Numbered from the stretch's first letter, positions 8,456-16,721 are shown. The stretch is 64,000 nt of DNA from Halapricum desulfuricans (GCF_017094525.1 NZ_CP064788.1:620001-684000), one strand, 5' to 3'. Program-made: numbers and translations. The notes: a model not told the origin generated them from the sequence alone.

Positions 8456-8791
8456 CTACCAGTCCGGCGCGTCGAACCCCGCGGATTCGAGGATCTCTTT
8501 CCACCGACTCTGAATCGCCAGCCGCGAGACGCCCGTCGCGTCCGCGACCGCGCTCTGGGATCGCCGCTCGCCCGTCGTGAGTGCACTCACGTAGACGCTC
8601 GCCGCGAGGACGGCCCGCTTGGAGCGGTCGGACTCGGGGGCGTTCGTCAGGAACAGATCGGCCGCCCGCGACCGCGTCTCAGTTCCGAGGTCGAGACGCT
8701 CGCTCGCCTCCTCGATGGCGGCGATCCACTGCTCGTTCTCGACGGCGTCGCGGGCGCGATACACACTCTTCGTTTCGGCCGGTGAGTGCAA
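8456..8791 (-). CDS. Mini transcription factor IIB-like (cyclin-fold) protein
   Basis: Predicted 111-residue helical protein resembling one cyclin repeat of archaeal TFB, with features such as ASERLDLGTETRSRA, KRAVLAASVYVSAL and the helix-turn-helix-like SQSAVADATGVSRLAIQSRW. It lacks the N-terminal zinc ribbon and the second cyclin repeat of a full TFB (about 300 residues), so it cannot recruit RNA polymerase like TFB. Proteins of this size are found in many haloarchaea as TFIIB family proteins. A modulatory role at promoters is inference. Confidence 0.75.
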   Translation of the reverse strand: MHSPAETKSVYRARDAVENEQWIAAIEEASERLDLGTETRSRAADLFLTNAPESDRSKRAVLAASVYVSALTTGERRSQSAVADATGVSRLAIQSRWKEILESAGFDAPDW

Positions 8792-8874
8792 AAGTCCACC
8801 GTCACCGGTGTCTCTTCCCCTAGCTGTAAGCCCCTAGCAAAGTTTTTTGCATGTTACCGTACAACATACAGACG

Positions 8875-9009
8875 ATGGCCCGAAATACCAGAGAGTGTCC
8901 GGACTGTGGGGGAACAGGGACGCAAGCCGGTGATATCTGCCCCAGTTGCGGCGGCACGGGGCGGGAGCCCGAACTGACGCCGAACGAGAAGCCGCTCTAC
9001 ATTTCCTGA
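8875..9009 (+). CDS. 44-residue zinc-finger microprotein with two CxxCGGTG knuckles
   Basis: Reading from the ATG at 8875 gives a 44-residue protein ending at TGA in 9007-9009. It has two CxxCGGTG knuckles (C8/C11 and C22/C25), the same module as the DnaJ zinc-finger. Spacing of the two pairs is right for one zinc site. GC-ending codons support coding. An AT-rich element with TTTTTT (8843-8848) lies 27-32 bases upstream. A degenerate palindromic repeat starts at the stop. Chaperone-like or RNA-binding roles are possible; none is shown. Confidence 0.75.
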   Translation: MARNTRECPDCGGTGTQAGDICPSCGGTGREPELTPNEKPLYIS

Positions 9010-9087
9010 GACTGGTGGTTGTCCGTTCGGAACAATATTCGGCACGGCGGTGTGTCGAATTAGTTCGAAACGAGATCGCCTTCAGTA
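9009..9087. repeat. Degenerate family II palindromic repeat between convergent genes
   Basis: The stretch starting AGACTGGTGG and ending CTTCAGTA aligns along its length with the copy at 38745-38824, including the boxes resembling GTTCGTAACGATATC and CAGTTCGAAAT, but has many substitutions. It fills the gap between the stop of the zinc microprotein and the stop of the metallophosphoesterase. Confidence 0.6.
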
Positions 9088-9090
9088 CCC

Positions 9091-9750
9091 TCACCGGCCT
9101 TGTGTCAGCCGGAAGCCGATCTGTTGTGGGAGACCGGCGTCGACGACCTCCTTGACGACGGCGTCAGTGTCGTACTCGACGCGGCGTTCCTCGACGGCTC
9201 GAGCGTCCGGATCGACGACGCTGTAGGCCGCCCGGTGGTCCCGATCGCGGGGCTGGCCGACGCTCCCGGGGTTGAGGACGATCCCCTCGTCGTAGATCTC
9301 GTGGTGCTGGACGTGCGTGTGTCCCATGATCAGCACGTCTTCGTCACCGAGGAGGTCGGGACTGTACTCCGAGGGGCGGGTGTAGTGGTCGGGATCGTCG
9401 GGGTGGCCGTGGACGACTTTCACGCGGCCGTCGAACAGCGTCCGCTCGGTCGGCAGCTCAGATAGCCACTCTATCTGTTCGTCTGTCAGGTGCTCCCGTG
9501 CGTATTCGACGCCAGCGGCAGCCATGTCGTTGAACCCGGGATAGCGACCGGTGACGACCGCCCGGTCGTGGTTGCCCTCGACCGTCGGGACCTCGGCCTC
9601 CCGGATCCGATCGACACACTCCCCCGGCCAGGGGTTGTAGCCGACGACGTCCCCCGCACAGACCAGTTCGTCGACCTCCGGCATGTCCGACAGCACGGCG
9701 TCCAGCGCGACGATATTTCCGTGCACGTCCGAGATGACCCCGATCTGCAT
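9091..9750 (-). CDS. Calcineurin-like metallophosphoesterase (YfcE/MJ0936 type)
   Basis: Predicted 219-residue metal-dependent phosphodiesterase. The five metallophosphoesterase blocks are visible in order: SDVHGN at residues 7-12, GDVVGYN, EGNHD, VVHGHP and MGHTHVQ, followed by NPGSVGQPRD. These supply the two-metal site. The start at 9750 is supported by a TATA-like element 25-31 bases upstream on the minus strand; the longer frame adds 35 residues of non-conserved sequence. Substrate unknown. Confidence 0.85.
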   Translation of the reverse strand: MQIGVISDVHGNIVALDAVLSDMPEVDELVCAGDVVGYNPWPGECVDRIREAEVPTVEGNHDRAVVTGRYPGFNDMAAAGVEYAREHLTDEQIEWLSELPTERTLFDGRVKVVHGHPDDPDHYTRPSEYSPDLLGDEDVLIMGHTHVQHHEIYDEGIVLNPGSVGQPRDRDHRAAYSVVDPDARAVEERRVEYDTDAVVKEVVDAGLPQQIGFRLTQGR

Positions 9751-9774
9751 GCTTTCCCGTCTGTGTGGGACGAA

Positions 9775-9781
9775 CTTATAT
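9775..9781 (-). promoter_or_regulatory. TATA-like box for the metallophosphoesterase gene
   Basis: On the minus strand ATATAAG lies 25-31 bases before the ATG at 9750, which fits a leaderless transcript. Confidence 0.5.
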
Positions 9782-9862
9782 CGCCCGCTGTTGCACCCGG
9801 CCGATCGCCAGCCCGAGGTCAGCACGGCCCGGATATTGCTCGTCGACGGGGACACGCTCCTG

Positions 9863-9985
9863 ATGAGCGTCGTCTCGGCGGCTGTCGAGGACGACGATCA
9901 GGAAACCGCGTTCTGGAGCGCCGGCACGGCGTTTGCGACGGTCCTCGTCACGCTGTCCGAAGAACTGATAGAACTGGGTCGTTGA
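9863..9985 (+). CDS. Possible 40-residue protein of unknown function
   Basis: A short frame from the ATG at 9863 ends with TGA at 9983-9985 and encodes an amphipathic helical peptide (contains QETAFWSAGTAFATV). The final ~35 codons are GC-ending in the haloarchaeal style, but no TATA-like box lies at the right distance and the frame stays open upstream, so start and reality are uncertain. Confidence 0.35.
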   Translation: MSVVSAAVEDDDQETAFWSAGTAFATVLVTLSEELIELGR

Positions 9986-10044
9986 TCGGCGCGCTACTGT
10001 GTCACGTCGCTCGGGGCCGTCGGTGGTGACCGGCCGACTCGCGT

Positions 10045-12591
10045 CTACAGCGAACTCGATTCGCGGAGCGCGACACCGCACCCGATAATTGCCATCAGGG
10101 CGGCGACGACGCCGAAGCCGGGGCCGAACCCGTCGCCCGACGCTGTTTCCTCGCCCGACTGTGTCGTCGGTCCGCCGGTGGACTGATCGGGGATCTGATC
10201 GCTGTCCGCACTTTCAGCGGTAATCGCACTCGACATGCTGTCGTCGCCGGTTGCGACACTGTACGTGTGTTCCCCCTGTGCCTGCAGCGTGAACGTCGCG
10301 GAAACGCGGGTGCTGCTGTCGGCCTCGACCGAGACTGTCTTGTCGGTCACGGTCGCGCCGTCGATCGTGACGTCGACCGTCGCTTCGCCATCGACACCGC
10401 CAGTATTCGCTACGGTCGCGCTGATCGTCACCTCCTGACCCGCATCGACGGTTTCGGGGGCGACGAGGTCCGTGACATCGAACCGCGCGGGGGAACGCAC
10501 GTCGGTTTCGCCGTCGCCCGTCGCATCGGCGACCGACACCGAGTGCGTAGCGGTGCCCGTCTCGGACAACTCGGTCTCGAAGGCGACGGTGTTGGTGCCG
10601 GGATCGAGTGTGACAGACCGCGTCTCGATGTGGTCGTCGTCGACCGCATAGGCGACGGACGTCTCGACGGGGAGGTCAGCCTCGTTGACGATCTCGGCGG
10701 CCACCTCCGCGGTCTCGCCGGTGAGCACCTGCTCGGCCGCGGTGACGTTCGTCATAGAGACCGCCGACCGGGGGACGGCCTCGACGGTGCCAGCGTCGAC
10801 GGAGTTGACCGTCAGGTTGTACGTGCCCGGTTCGTCGGGCGTCCAGGTGAACGCCGCCGTGTCGGTGGTCTCGGCCGCGACCGACACGTCTCGAGACTCG
10901 ACGACCGTGTCGCCCGCAACGAGCGTCGCCGTCTCCGAGCCGGCGAGTCGATCCGGGTTTTCCAGTGTCGTCGAGACGGTCGCTTCCCGTCCAACGAGCA
11001 GTCCGTCCGCCTCGACAGACGCGTCAGTCACGGCGACTTCGGGCGGTTCGACGACCTCGACGGTACCGACCGTCTCTTCGCCGACGGTCAGGGTGTAGCT
11101 GCCGGTTTCGGTCGGTGTCCAGCGGAAGGCGACCGATCGCTCCTCGCGGCCGTCGACAGCGACGGTCGTCGAGTCGACCGTCTCGCCGTCGACCTCAAGG
11201 TCGAACGTGTCGCTGCCCTCGAGATCGCCGACGTTCTCGACGGTAGTGTCGACAGTGACGGTCGAATCTCGAGCGACGAGCGCATCGCCGGTGGTCGCGT
11301 CGGCGACGCCGAGTTCCGGCGGCGCGAGCATCGCGACGGTCACGGTGTCGGAGTGGCCGGCCACCGAGGCCGTAAGTTCGGCTGTGCCGCAGTCGGTGGC
11401 TTCGAGTGTGCCGTTCTCGATTGTAGCCGCCGAGGTGTTGAGATCGTACTCGGCGGTGGTTGTCGCCGTGGTGTTGTCGCTGGCGGCCATCTCGAGCGTG
11501 ACCGTCGCGTCGGTCGATTTGCCGACCATGAGTTGCCGGTCATTGACGCGCAGCGAGAGGTCCTGGATCCGCCACTGCTGGACCGGGAGTCCGTCGGTCG
11601 TCGTCCAGACCGCCTCGAAATCAAGCCCGTCCATGTGCTCGGCGGCTTCCTGACCGGTCATCTGCTCGCGGGTGAGTTCTGTGCCGTGCTGGGAAGTGGC
11701 TCCGCTGATCGCTTCGCTCCAGTAGACGTCGCGGACGGCATCGTCATCGTTTGCACCAACAGGGTTTTCGACCTGGGTATTGATCACCACGTCTTGAGTT
11801 CGTCGGGTCTTACCGCTAATGCCTGTGTTCACACTGGCAATGTCTACACGGGCGTTTCGTACTGACCCCAGTGCTTGAGAGTCCATATTCACATCTTTAT
11901 ATATACCATTTCCATCGCTGAGCGATATGCCACCTACATAGACTTGACTAGTTGAGGCCCAGAGATTGGGAGCGATACCGGCATTTATTGGACTATCAAG
12001 TGTAACATTGGTTGCAACACGCTCAACTTGACCGTAGGCTGTTCGCGCAACAGCCCCGGCCCGGTACGCTCGAACTTCCCCGGTTACGACGACGTTTGTG
12101 ATCGTTCCCTCATTTCGCATCGTAATTCCACCAGCCCATCCATCGACATTAATTAGTACATTAGAAAATGTAATATTTTCAATCGAACCATCAGAGTTGA
12201 TTAGTTTAAAGATACCACCAAATTCTGTACCTGGCCGAAATATTTCAATACTGGTCACAGAATGGTCTCGTCCATCAAGTGTTCCCCCGAAACCATCGGA
12301 GGGAGTTCCAATCGGGTTGAATCCTTGACCATTATTCCAATTTTCTGTTCCGGATGCGTCAATATCGTTCCCAAGAATATAGTGTGCATTTTTGTCTTGT
12401 TCGATAGCCTGTAGTTCACGAGCGTTAGTAATAACGTATGGATCGTCAGCAGTACCATTGCCTTCCATCTCGTCAAGCGATACGTCCTCTGCTGCCGTGG
12501 TGGGTGTGGCGAATATAGCCACACCAACCATGAACAGCGCGAGCAGTGTCACTACTACCGGGCCCCACGCCCCACGTACCTTTGATGGCAT
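10045..12591 (-). CDS. Secreted multi-domain surface protein with PGF-CTERM-type anchor
   Basis: Predicted 848-residue exported protein. It begins with a Sec signal peptide (charged N-terminus, then VVVTLLALFMVGVAIF, ending near TTAAE). Residues ~30-330 contain GLUG-like beta repeats (for example SVTSIEIF, NITFSNVLINV, TITNVVVTGEV). Four CARDB-like beta-sandwich modules follow, each with a VTDASVEADG/FRWTPTETGSYTLTV-type pattern. The C-terminus has GDGFGPGFGVVAAL, a hydrophobic segment and a short tail: the PGF-CTERM pattern processed by archaeosortase A. The start at 12591 fits the TATA-like box; the upstream in-frame start adds eight residues. The first ~720 bases are clearly more AT-rich than the rest, suggesting a mosaic gene. 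Confidence 0.8.
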   Translation of the reverse strand: MPSKVRGAWGPVVVTLLALFMVGVAIFATPTTAAEDVSLDEMEGNGTADDPYVITNARELQAIEQDKNAHYILGNDIDASGTENWNNGQGFNPIGTPSDGFGGTLDGRDHSVTSIEIFRPGTEFGGIFKLINSDGSIENITFSNVLINVDGWAGGITMRNEGTITNVVVTGEVRAYRAGAVARTAYGQVERVATNVTLDSPINAGIAPNLWASTSQVYVGGISLSDGNGIYKDVNMDSQALGSVRNARVDIASVNTGISGKTRRTQDVVINTQVENPVGANDDDAVRDVYWSEAISGATSQHGTELTREQMTGQEAAEHMDGLDFEAVWTTTDGLPVQQWRIQDLSLRVNDRQLMVGKSTDATVTLEMAASDNTTATTTAEYDLNTSAATIENGTLEATDCGTAELTASVAGHSDTVTVAMLAPPELGVADATTGDALVARDSTVTVDTTVENVGDLEGSDTFDLEVDGETVDSTTVAVDGREERSVAFRWTPTETGSYTLTVGEETVGTVEVVEPPEVAVTDASVEADGLLVGREATVSTTLENPDRLAGSETATLVAGDTVVESRDVSVAAETTDTAAFTWTPDEPGTYNLTVNSVDAGTVEAVPRSAVSMTNVTAAEQVLTGETAEVAAEIVNEADLPVETSVAYAVDDDHIETRSVTLDPGTNTVAFETELSETGTATHSVSVADATGDGETDVRSPARFDVTDLVAPETVDAGQEVTISATVANTGGVDGEATVDVTIDGATVTDKTVSVEADSSTRVSATFTLQAQGEHTYSVATGDDSMSSAITAESADSDQIPDQSTGGPTTQSGEETASGDGFGPGFGVVAALMAIIGCGVALRESSSL

Positions 12592-12615
12592 CAGTTTGTG
12601 ATAAATCAACCGCAC

Positions 12616-12622
12616 TATAAAA
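12616..12622 (-). promoter_or_regulatory. TATA-like box for the PGF-CTERM surface protein
   Basis: On the minus strand TTTTATA sits 25-31 bases before the ATG at 12591. This fixes the start of the surface protein gene. Confidence 0.6.
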
Positions 12623-12653
12623 CTCTTATGTTATCTCTTGATAAAGTGGATTG

Positions 12654-12691
12654 ATACTGTCGCACAGCGGTTAGTCGGTGCGACACAGTAT
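12654..12691. repeat. Mini palindrome with the same TGATAC edge
   Basis: ATACTGTCGCAC (12654-12665) pairs with GTGCGACACAGTAT (12678-12691) apart from a 2-base bulge. The flank TGATAC matches the edge of the longer palindromic repeats. It lies downstream of the pilin-like gene and may be a terminator-like hairpin or a short relative of the repeats. Confidence 0.45.
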
Positions 12692-12715
12692 ACAAACGCG
12701 GTTACGTCTTCGATC

Positions 12716-13192
12716 CTATACGTTGGGGTTCAGAACGGTTATTTTATCGATCTGATCATCTTTGTAATTTCCATCTCCCGGAGGCTTGATATGGATTTCA
12801 ATCTCACCCGATTCTTGTCCGGGTCTCCAGTCAATATCTGTTTTTGGATTAATATTCAGAGTATTTGTTGACCCATTATAATCTGTTTCGGTGAACGTAG
12901 TATCCGATTTGTCTAGATTTGCTGTTCCCGATTGTAGATATACAGTGGCGTTCGGAATTCCTTGACCGTCTTCATCAGTCACGGTGATATCTATAGGATA
13001 TTTAATATTATTTGATAATACCTCTTCATTCGGATTCGCCGATAGTTCTTCCTCACCGACAGTTCCGACGTCGTCGATAATGGTCATCATGACCGACAGC
13101 GCCGCGACCCCCACCACGATGGCGATCACGAGCCGTATCGGTAACCCCTCGATACCCCGTTCGTCCGTGCGGAACGACCTCCGTTCACGCAT
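12716..13192 (-). CDS. Membrane-anchored pilin-like/carboxypeptidase-regulatory-like protein
   Basis: Predicted 158-residue protein. The N-terminus reads DERGIEGLPIRLVIAIVVG followed by a hydrophobic segment to about residue 40, similar to archaeal prepilin (class III) signal regions with possible cleavage after RG. The exported part has a beta-sandwich pattern (DITVTDEDGQGIPNATVYL) typical of carboxypeptidase-regulatory-like domains. The membrane part is GC-typical while the exported part (12716 to about 13030) is AT-rich. A TATA-like box at 13218-13226 supports the start. It may belong with the ATPase and coiled-coil genes transcribed the other way. Confidence 0.65.
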   Translation of the reverse strand: MRERRSFRTDERGIEGLPIRLVIAIVVGVAALSVMMTIIDDVGTVGEEELSANPNEEVLSNNIKYPIDITVTDEDGQGIPNATVYLQSGTANLDKSDTTFTETDYNGSTNTLNINPKTDIDWRPGQESGEIEIHIKPPGDGNYKDDQIDKITVLNPNV

Positions 13193-13217
13193 ACACCCAC
13201 CGCTGGTCCCGTATTCG

Positions 13218-13226
13218 TATTTAAAT
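13218..13226 (-). promoter_or_regulatory. TATA-like box for the pilin-like gene
   Basis: ATTTAAATA on the minus strand lies 26-34 bases before the ATG at 13192, consistent with a leaderless transcript. Confidence 0.55.
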
Positions 13227-13270
13227 TCTCACACGGAAAACCGGGCGACTGTAATCCCGAACCGAAAGAC

Positions 13271-13277
13271 AAAATAT
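13271..13277 (+). promoter_or_regulatory. TATA-like box for the HerA-like ATPase
   Basis: AAAATAT lies 23-29 bases before the GTG at 13300 and supports that GTG as the start. Confidence 0.5.
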
Positions 13278-13299
13278 CCGATTCCGACAGCACACCACC

Positions 13300-14349
13300 G
13301 TGACGTTCGTCATCGGACGTGGGGAGGGGGAATCGCTCGAGAAACGACCCACCGGGCGGCTGGGCACGTATCGCGCGCTGGACGGTTCCAGCGGCGCGCC
13401 GCTGTACGTCGACCTCGACGGCCCGCACGCGATGCTGGTCGTGGGCAAACGCGGCTACGGCAAGTCCTACACGCTGGGCGTCATCGCCGAGGCGCTCGCC
13501 CGCGCGGAGGGCGTCGCACCCGTCGTCATCGACCCCATGGGCGTGTTCGACACGCTCGCCGAGCAGTCGCGCGATGAACCCGTTCCCGCCGAGGTCATGT
13601 CGGCACCGCCCGTCCGGCCGAACACGCTCGATCCCCGATCGTGGTGTGCCCTGCTCGAACTCTCGCCGGAGAGCGGTGCCGGCGCACTGGTCTGGCAGGC
13701 CGCGGGGGAACACGACAGTCTGGCGGGGATGCGCCGGCACGTCCGGGACGCCGACGCGCCCGGAACCGACAAACGCGCGGCGATCAACCATCTCGACCTC
13801 GCCGATTCGTGGGGGGTCTTCGACGAGGAGGGGGTCGCGGCGGCCGACCTCGCCAGCCCGGCAATCACCGTCGTCGACGTGTCGGGGCTCGACTCCGCCC
13901 CGATGAACGCTGTCGCGCGCGCCATCGGCGAGACGCTGTATCGCGCCCGCGTCGACCGTGCGATCGATCGGCTGCCCTGGGTGCTGATCGACGAAGTACA
14001 CACCTTTTTCGACGGCGTCGCGGCGCCAGCCCTCGAGACGATTCTCACGCGCGGCCGCGCACCCGGCGTGAGTCTCGTGATGGCGACCCAGCGCCCGAGC
14101 GCCGTGCCGCCGGTCGGCGTCTCCCAGTCTGACGTCATCGTCTCGCACCGGCTGACCTCCGGTGCCGACATCGAGGCGCTGAAAGCCACGCAACCGACCT
14201 ACATGGACGCCTCGCTGGCGGAGCGAATGCCGACCGAGACCGGCGACGTGATCGTCGTCGACGACGCCACCGAGACGGTCCACGCCGCGACGATTCGAAG
14301 GCGAGACACGCCCCACGGCGGCGACAGTCCGCGCGCCTCCGAGCAGTAG
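13300..14349 (+). CDS. HerA/VirB4-type P-loop ATPase
   Basis: Predicted 349-residue ATPase of the HerA-FtsK superfamily. Walker A is VVGKRGYGKSYT (residues 47-58), Walker B is WVLIDEVHTFF (near residue 230), and the sensor-like stretch SLVMATQRPSAVP follows. It is shorter than the HerA helicase at 16722-18527 and has no N-terminal HAS-barrel, so a DNA- or protein-translocating motor of different role is likely. The start codon is GTG, backed by a TATA-like box. The next two genes are in the same direction and may form a unit with it. Confidence 0.8.
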   Translation: MTFVIGRGEGESLEKRPTGRLGTYRALDGSSGAPLYVDLDGPHAMLVVGKRGYGKSYTLGVIAEALARAEGVAPVVIDPMGVFDTLAEQSRDEPVPAEVMSAPPVRPNTLDPRSWCALLELSPESGAGALVWQAAGEHDSLAGMRRHVRDADAPGTDKRAAINHLDLADSWGVFDEEGVAAADLASPAITVVDVSGLDSAPMNAVARAIGETLYRARVDRAIDRLPWVLIDEVHTFFDGVAAPALETILTRGRAPGVSLVMATQRPSAVPPVGVSQSDVIVSHRLTSGADIEALKATQPTYMDASLAERMPTETGDVIVVDDATETVHAATIRRRDTPHGGDSPRASEQ

Positions 14350-14401
14350 ACCGGGACTTTCGTCGCCGAATTTTAAGTACGATGACGGGGCCAGAACCGG
14401 T

Positions 14402-15103
14402 ATGACCGACATCGAGCGGCTGGAAGAGCGACTGTCGGCCGTCGAGCGGACGGTGATCGACGGCGAACACGATTTCGAGGAACTGGCGGACCTCGCAGAG
14501 GTCGTCGATCGACTCGAGCGTCTCGAAGACCGGTTCGAGGAACTGGAGCATCGCGTCGCGGATCTGGAAGGGCGGACCGATTCTTTACAGGGGTATGTCA
14601 CCAACGTGGACTCGGTCAACGAATCGGTCGAACAGCAGTCGGCGTCGGCCCTCGCCGCGGTCGAATCGATCGAGGAGCGCGTCGAGGAACTCGAACGACG
14701 CTCGGAGACGACTGAACGCGTCGATCAGTATCGACCGACTTCCCGCTCGCAGACGACCGAACAGCCTATCGAGGAGGATTCGATCGCGGAGACCGTCGAC
14801 AGGCTGGTCGACGGGACGGACCGCGAGCAGCGACCGGGCGCCGGAGCCGCCGGTGACGGCACGACTGCGGTGGGTCAGACCGACGGCGGGTCTGTCGGCA
14901 CGCCTACACATGCTGCCGGGTCGTCCGACGATCCGCACGCCGACACTCCCGAGGCCGATCCCGAGGAGATCGACCGTCGCTACGGGGAACGACCCGATCC
15001 GGTCCCCGATAGCAAGATGAACGCCGACGAGGCCGGCGAGACCGGCAAAACTGACCCGGACGACGATAGTCTCCTCTCGTCGCTGAAGTCGAAACTCCCG
15101 TGA
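14402..15103 (+). CDS. Coiled-coil acidic protein (DUF7310-like)
   Basis: Predicted 233-residue protein. Residues 1-100 are heptad-rich coiled coil (IERLEERLSAVERT, VVDRLERLEDRFEELEHRV). The second half is acidic and low complexity, ending DDDSLLSSLKSKLP. I recall a haloarchaeal family DUF7310 with this layout, usually next to pilus or ATPase genes. It overlaps the following gene by four bases (GTGA), so the two are probably co-translated. A structural or scaffold role is inferred. Confidence 0.7.
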   Translation: MTDIERLEERLSAVERTVIDGEHDFEELADLAEVVDRLERLEDRFEELEHRVADLEGRTDSLQGYVTNVDSVNESVEQQSASALAAVESIEERVEELERRSETTERVDQYRPTSRSQTTEQPIEEDSIAETVDRLVDGTDREQRPGAGAAGDGTTAVGQTDGGSVGTPTHAAGSSDDPHADTPEADPEEIDRRYGERPDPVPDSKMNADEAGETGKTDPDDDSLLSSLKSKLP

Positions 15104-15570
15104 TCCGGTACGTCATCGCGGTCATCCTGGCGGCGGCACTGATCGCGGCGTCGCTGCCGGCAGTCGAATCCGCGGCGACTGTCCGGGGCGAATGCACCGT
15201 CGAGTCGAACGTCGCCGCGATCGAATCGGCCGCCGAGGCGCTCGTCGAGCAGGAGCGTCTCCCCCCGAAGGGCCTCATGGGGACACAGCGGTCCGTCGAC
15301 CTCTCGTTCCCATCGGATTCGCTTACGAACGCCCCGGTTCGACACCTCGAACTCGATCGGGTCGACGGCGAGAACGTCACGGTCGCCCGCTATCGCGTCG
15401 AGGGCGGTTCGACGCAAACTGTCACGATCGACGCTCCGATCGTCGACGAATCGATGAACTCACCGGTCGACCTCGGGCGACCGACTGGAACGGTGACGTA
15501 CGTACTGTTGTTACAGCGGGAACCCCCCGACGGCGAACCGATAGTCATCCTGACAAGAACGAGCCGATAG
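15100..15570 (+). CDS. Exported or membrane-anchored protein (DUF7311-like)
   Basis: Predicted 156-residue protein with a GTG start overlapping the previous stop. The N-terminus is hydrophobic (MIRYVIAVILAAALIAASLP), a signal peptide or anchor like that of secretion-system pseudopilins. The remainder is beta-rich with two Asn-x-Thr/Ser-type sites. By position it fits DUF7311, which I recall as a partner of DUF7310 proteins. Together with the ATPase upstream this hints at a type IV pilus-like secretion group; that is inference. Confidence 0.6.
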   Translation: MIRYVIAVILAAALIAASLPAVESAATVRGECTVESNVAAIESAAEALVEQERLPPKGLMGTQRSVDLSFPSDSLTNAPVRHLELDRVDGENVTVARYRVEGGSTQTVTIDAPIVDESMNSPVDLGRPTGTVTYVLLLQREPPDGEPIVILTRTSR

Positions 15571-15608
15571 CCGTCGTGGGACGACGTCGAGTGCTAGAAC
15601 AGCGAGTA

Positions 15609-15968
15609 TCACTGCGCGGCCGGAGAGCCCTCGTCGGGGTAGGCCTGTTTCACCTGGAGGGCAGCACTGGCGGCCAGTCCCATCGCCAGGTCCTCGCGTT
15701 CCTCGTCGTCGATCGAGATATCGTCGTCCTCGCTGGGTGCGTAGCCGGCGCTGACGACCGACCCGACCGGCGGCTGGACGGCGATCGTCGCCTCGAGACC
15801 CGTCGCACTGGTCCGGAGCTCGGAACCGACGACGAAATCACCGGGGAGAAGTTCGCGAGTACGGGCGGCAACGCTCGCGAGATCGCGCCGGAGCGAACGC
15901 CGCTGGTCGGACGACAGTGGCGGATCGTCAGCACTGACGTCACCGCCGCCGGAGAGATTGCCATACAT
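15609..15968 (-). CDS. Small acidic protein of unknown function (DUF5811-like)
   Basis: Predicted 119-residue protein with no membrane segment. It has a central beta-rich part (VVGSELRTSATGLEATIAVQ) and a helical tail rich in Ala (MGLAASAALQVKQAYPDEG). It resembles haloarchaeal DUF5811 proteins from memory. A TATA-like element (CTTTTTTAT on the minus strand, 15998-16006) lies 30-38 bases upstream, supporting the start. Function unknown. Confidence 0.65.
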   Translation of the reverse strand: MYGNLSGGGDVSADDPPLSSDQRRSLRRDLASVAARTRELLPGDFVVGSELRTSATGLEATIAVQPPVGSVVSAGYAPSEDDDISIDDEEREDLAMGLAASAALQVKQAYPDEGSPAAQ

Positions 15969-16051
15969 GAATTGCTATGCCGGTAGGCGAGGGAGGGATA
16001 AAAAAGCGCTGGTCGTCGACCCCGGGGACTGCCGTCCGCTCGAAACGGCAG

Positions 16052-16534
16052 TCACAGCAGCGATTCGCTGTGACCGTACGCGGCGACGACGACTGCCGCC
16101 GCGAAGGCGTCGGGTTCGGGCTCGGCAGTCTCGATGCGGACGGTCGGCTCGGAATCGAACGTCCAGTCGCGGAGTCGCTGTCCGTCCGCGATTCCCTCGC
16201 GGATCGTCGCTTCGACGGCGTCGGGATCGGTGCCCGAGACCTCGTAGAACAGTCCGTGACCCGACTCGCTGCGGATCCATCCCAGTCCGGCGACTGCCGG
16301 GTCGTCACTGCCCGGCCCGACCGTCTCGTGGCTCTGGACGACCGGCAGTCCCTGCCCTGCCGGACCCAGGTCGGGAGCGATTCCGACCTCCTCGAGCGAC
16401 GGCTCGGCGGGGATCACCGACGAGAGCGTGATCAGGTTGTAGTTGTGAACGTTCGCGGCCGCCAGCGCGCCGTCGTAGGCCGAGATCGCGGTCGGGCTCG
16501 TGGCGCTCCCCCACGCGACCCGAATCGTGCTCAT
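16052..16534 (-). CDS. pdaD: Pyruvoyl-dependent arginine decarboxylase
   Basis: Predicted 160-residue proenzyme that makes agmatine from arginine, the first step of archaeal polyamine synthesis. The self-cleavage site is the Ser pair in ITLSSVIP (S38/S39), where the second Ser would become the pyruvoyl group. Other family features are the N-terminal AWGSATSPTAISAYD and the late GLFYEVSG segment with its conserved Glu. The start at 16534 gives the usual family length; the longer frame adds 46 residues that run into the palindromic repeat at 16635. Confidence 0.85.
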   Translation of the reverse strand: MSTIRVAWGSATSPTAISAYDGALAAANVHNYNLITLSSVIPAEPSLEEVGIAPDLGPAGQGLPVVQSHETVGPGSDDPAVAGLGWIRSESGHGLFYEVSGTDPDAVEATIREGIADGQRLRDWTFDSEPTVRIETAEPEPDAFAAAVVVAAYGHSESLL

Positions 16535-16634
16535 GAGCGTACATCGACGATTGGAACAAGAAGGCGTTTCGTTTTCTCTCCGTGAGACTCGTTGACCCCG
16601 TGCGTCTAGGCCACCGGGGCCGAAAGCGCACGTC

Positions 16635-16715
16635 ATACGGTCGGTTGTAAGTCTGTTCCGGATCGATCGCATCCGTTATGCGATCGCACCGGTAAATCGT
16701 TACAACCGACCGTAT
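16635..16715. repeat. Palindromic intergenic repeat, family I (copy 1)
   Basis: An 81-bp element with perfect 16-bp outer arms ATACGGTCGGTTGTAA (16635-16650) and TTACAACCGACCGTAT (16700-16715), and an inner stem around GATCGCATCCGTTATGCGATC. It is the exact reverse complement of 37575-37655 over all 81 bases. It lies just downstream of the stop of herA. Confidence 0.95.
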
Positions 16716-16721
16716 CAGGCT

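Noticed and set aside
11880-13030. AT-rich region considered as a replication origin
   Set aside because: No Orc1/Cdc6 gene or ORB-type repeats are visible; the AT-rich DNA is mostly coding for exported domains.
16635-16715. Palindromic element considered as a complete insertion sequence
   Set aside because: It is only 81 bp and has no coding capacity or obvious target duplication.
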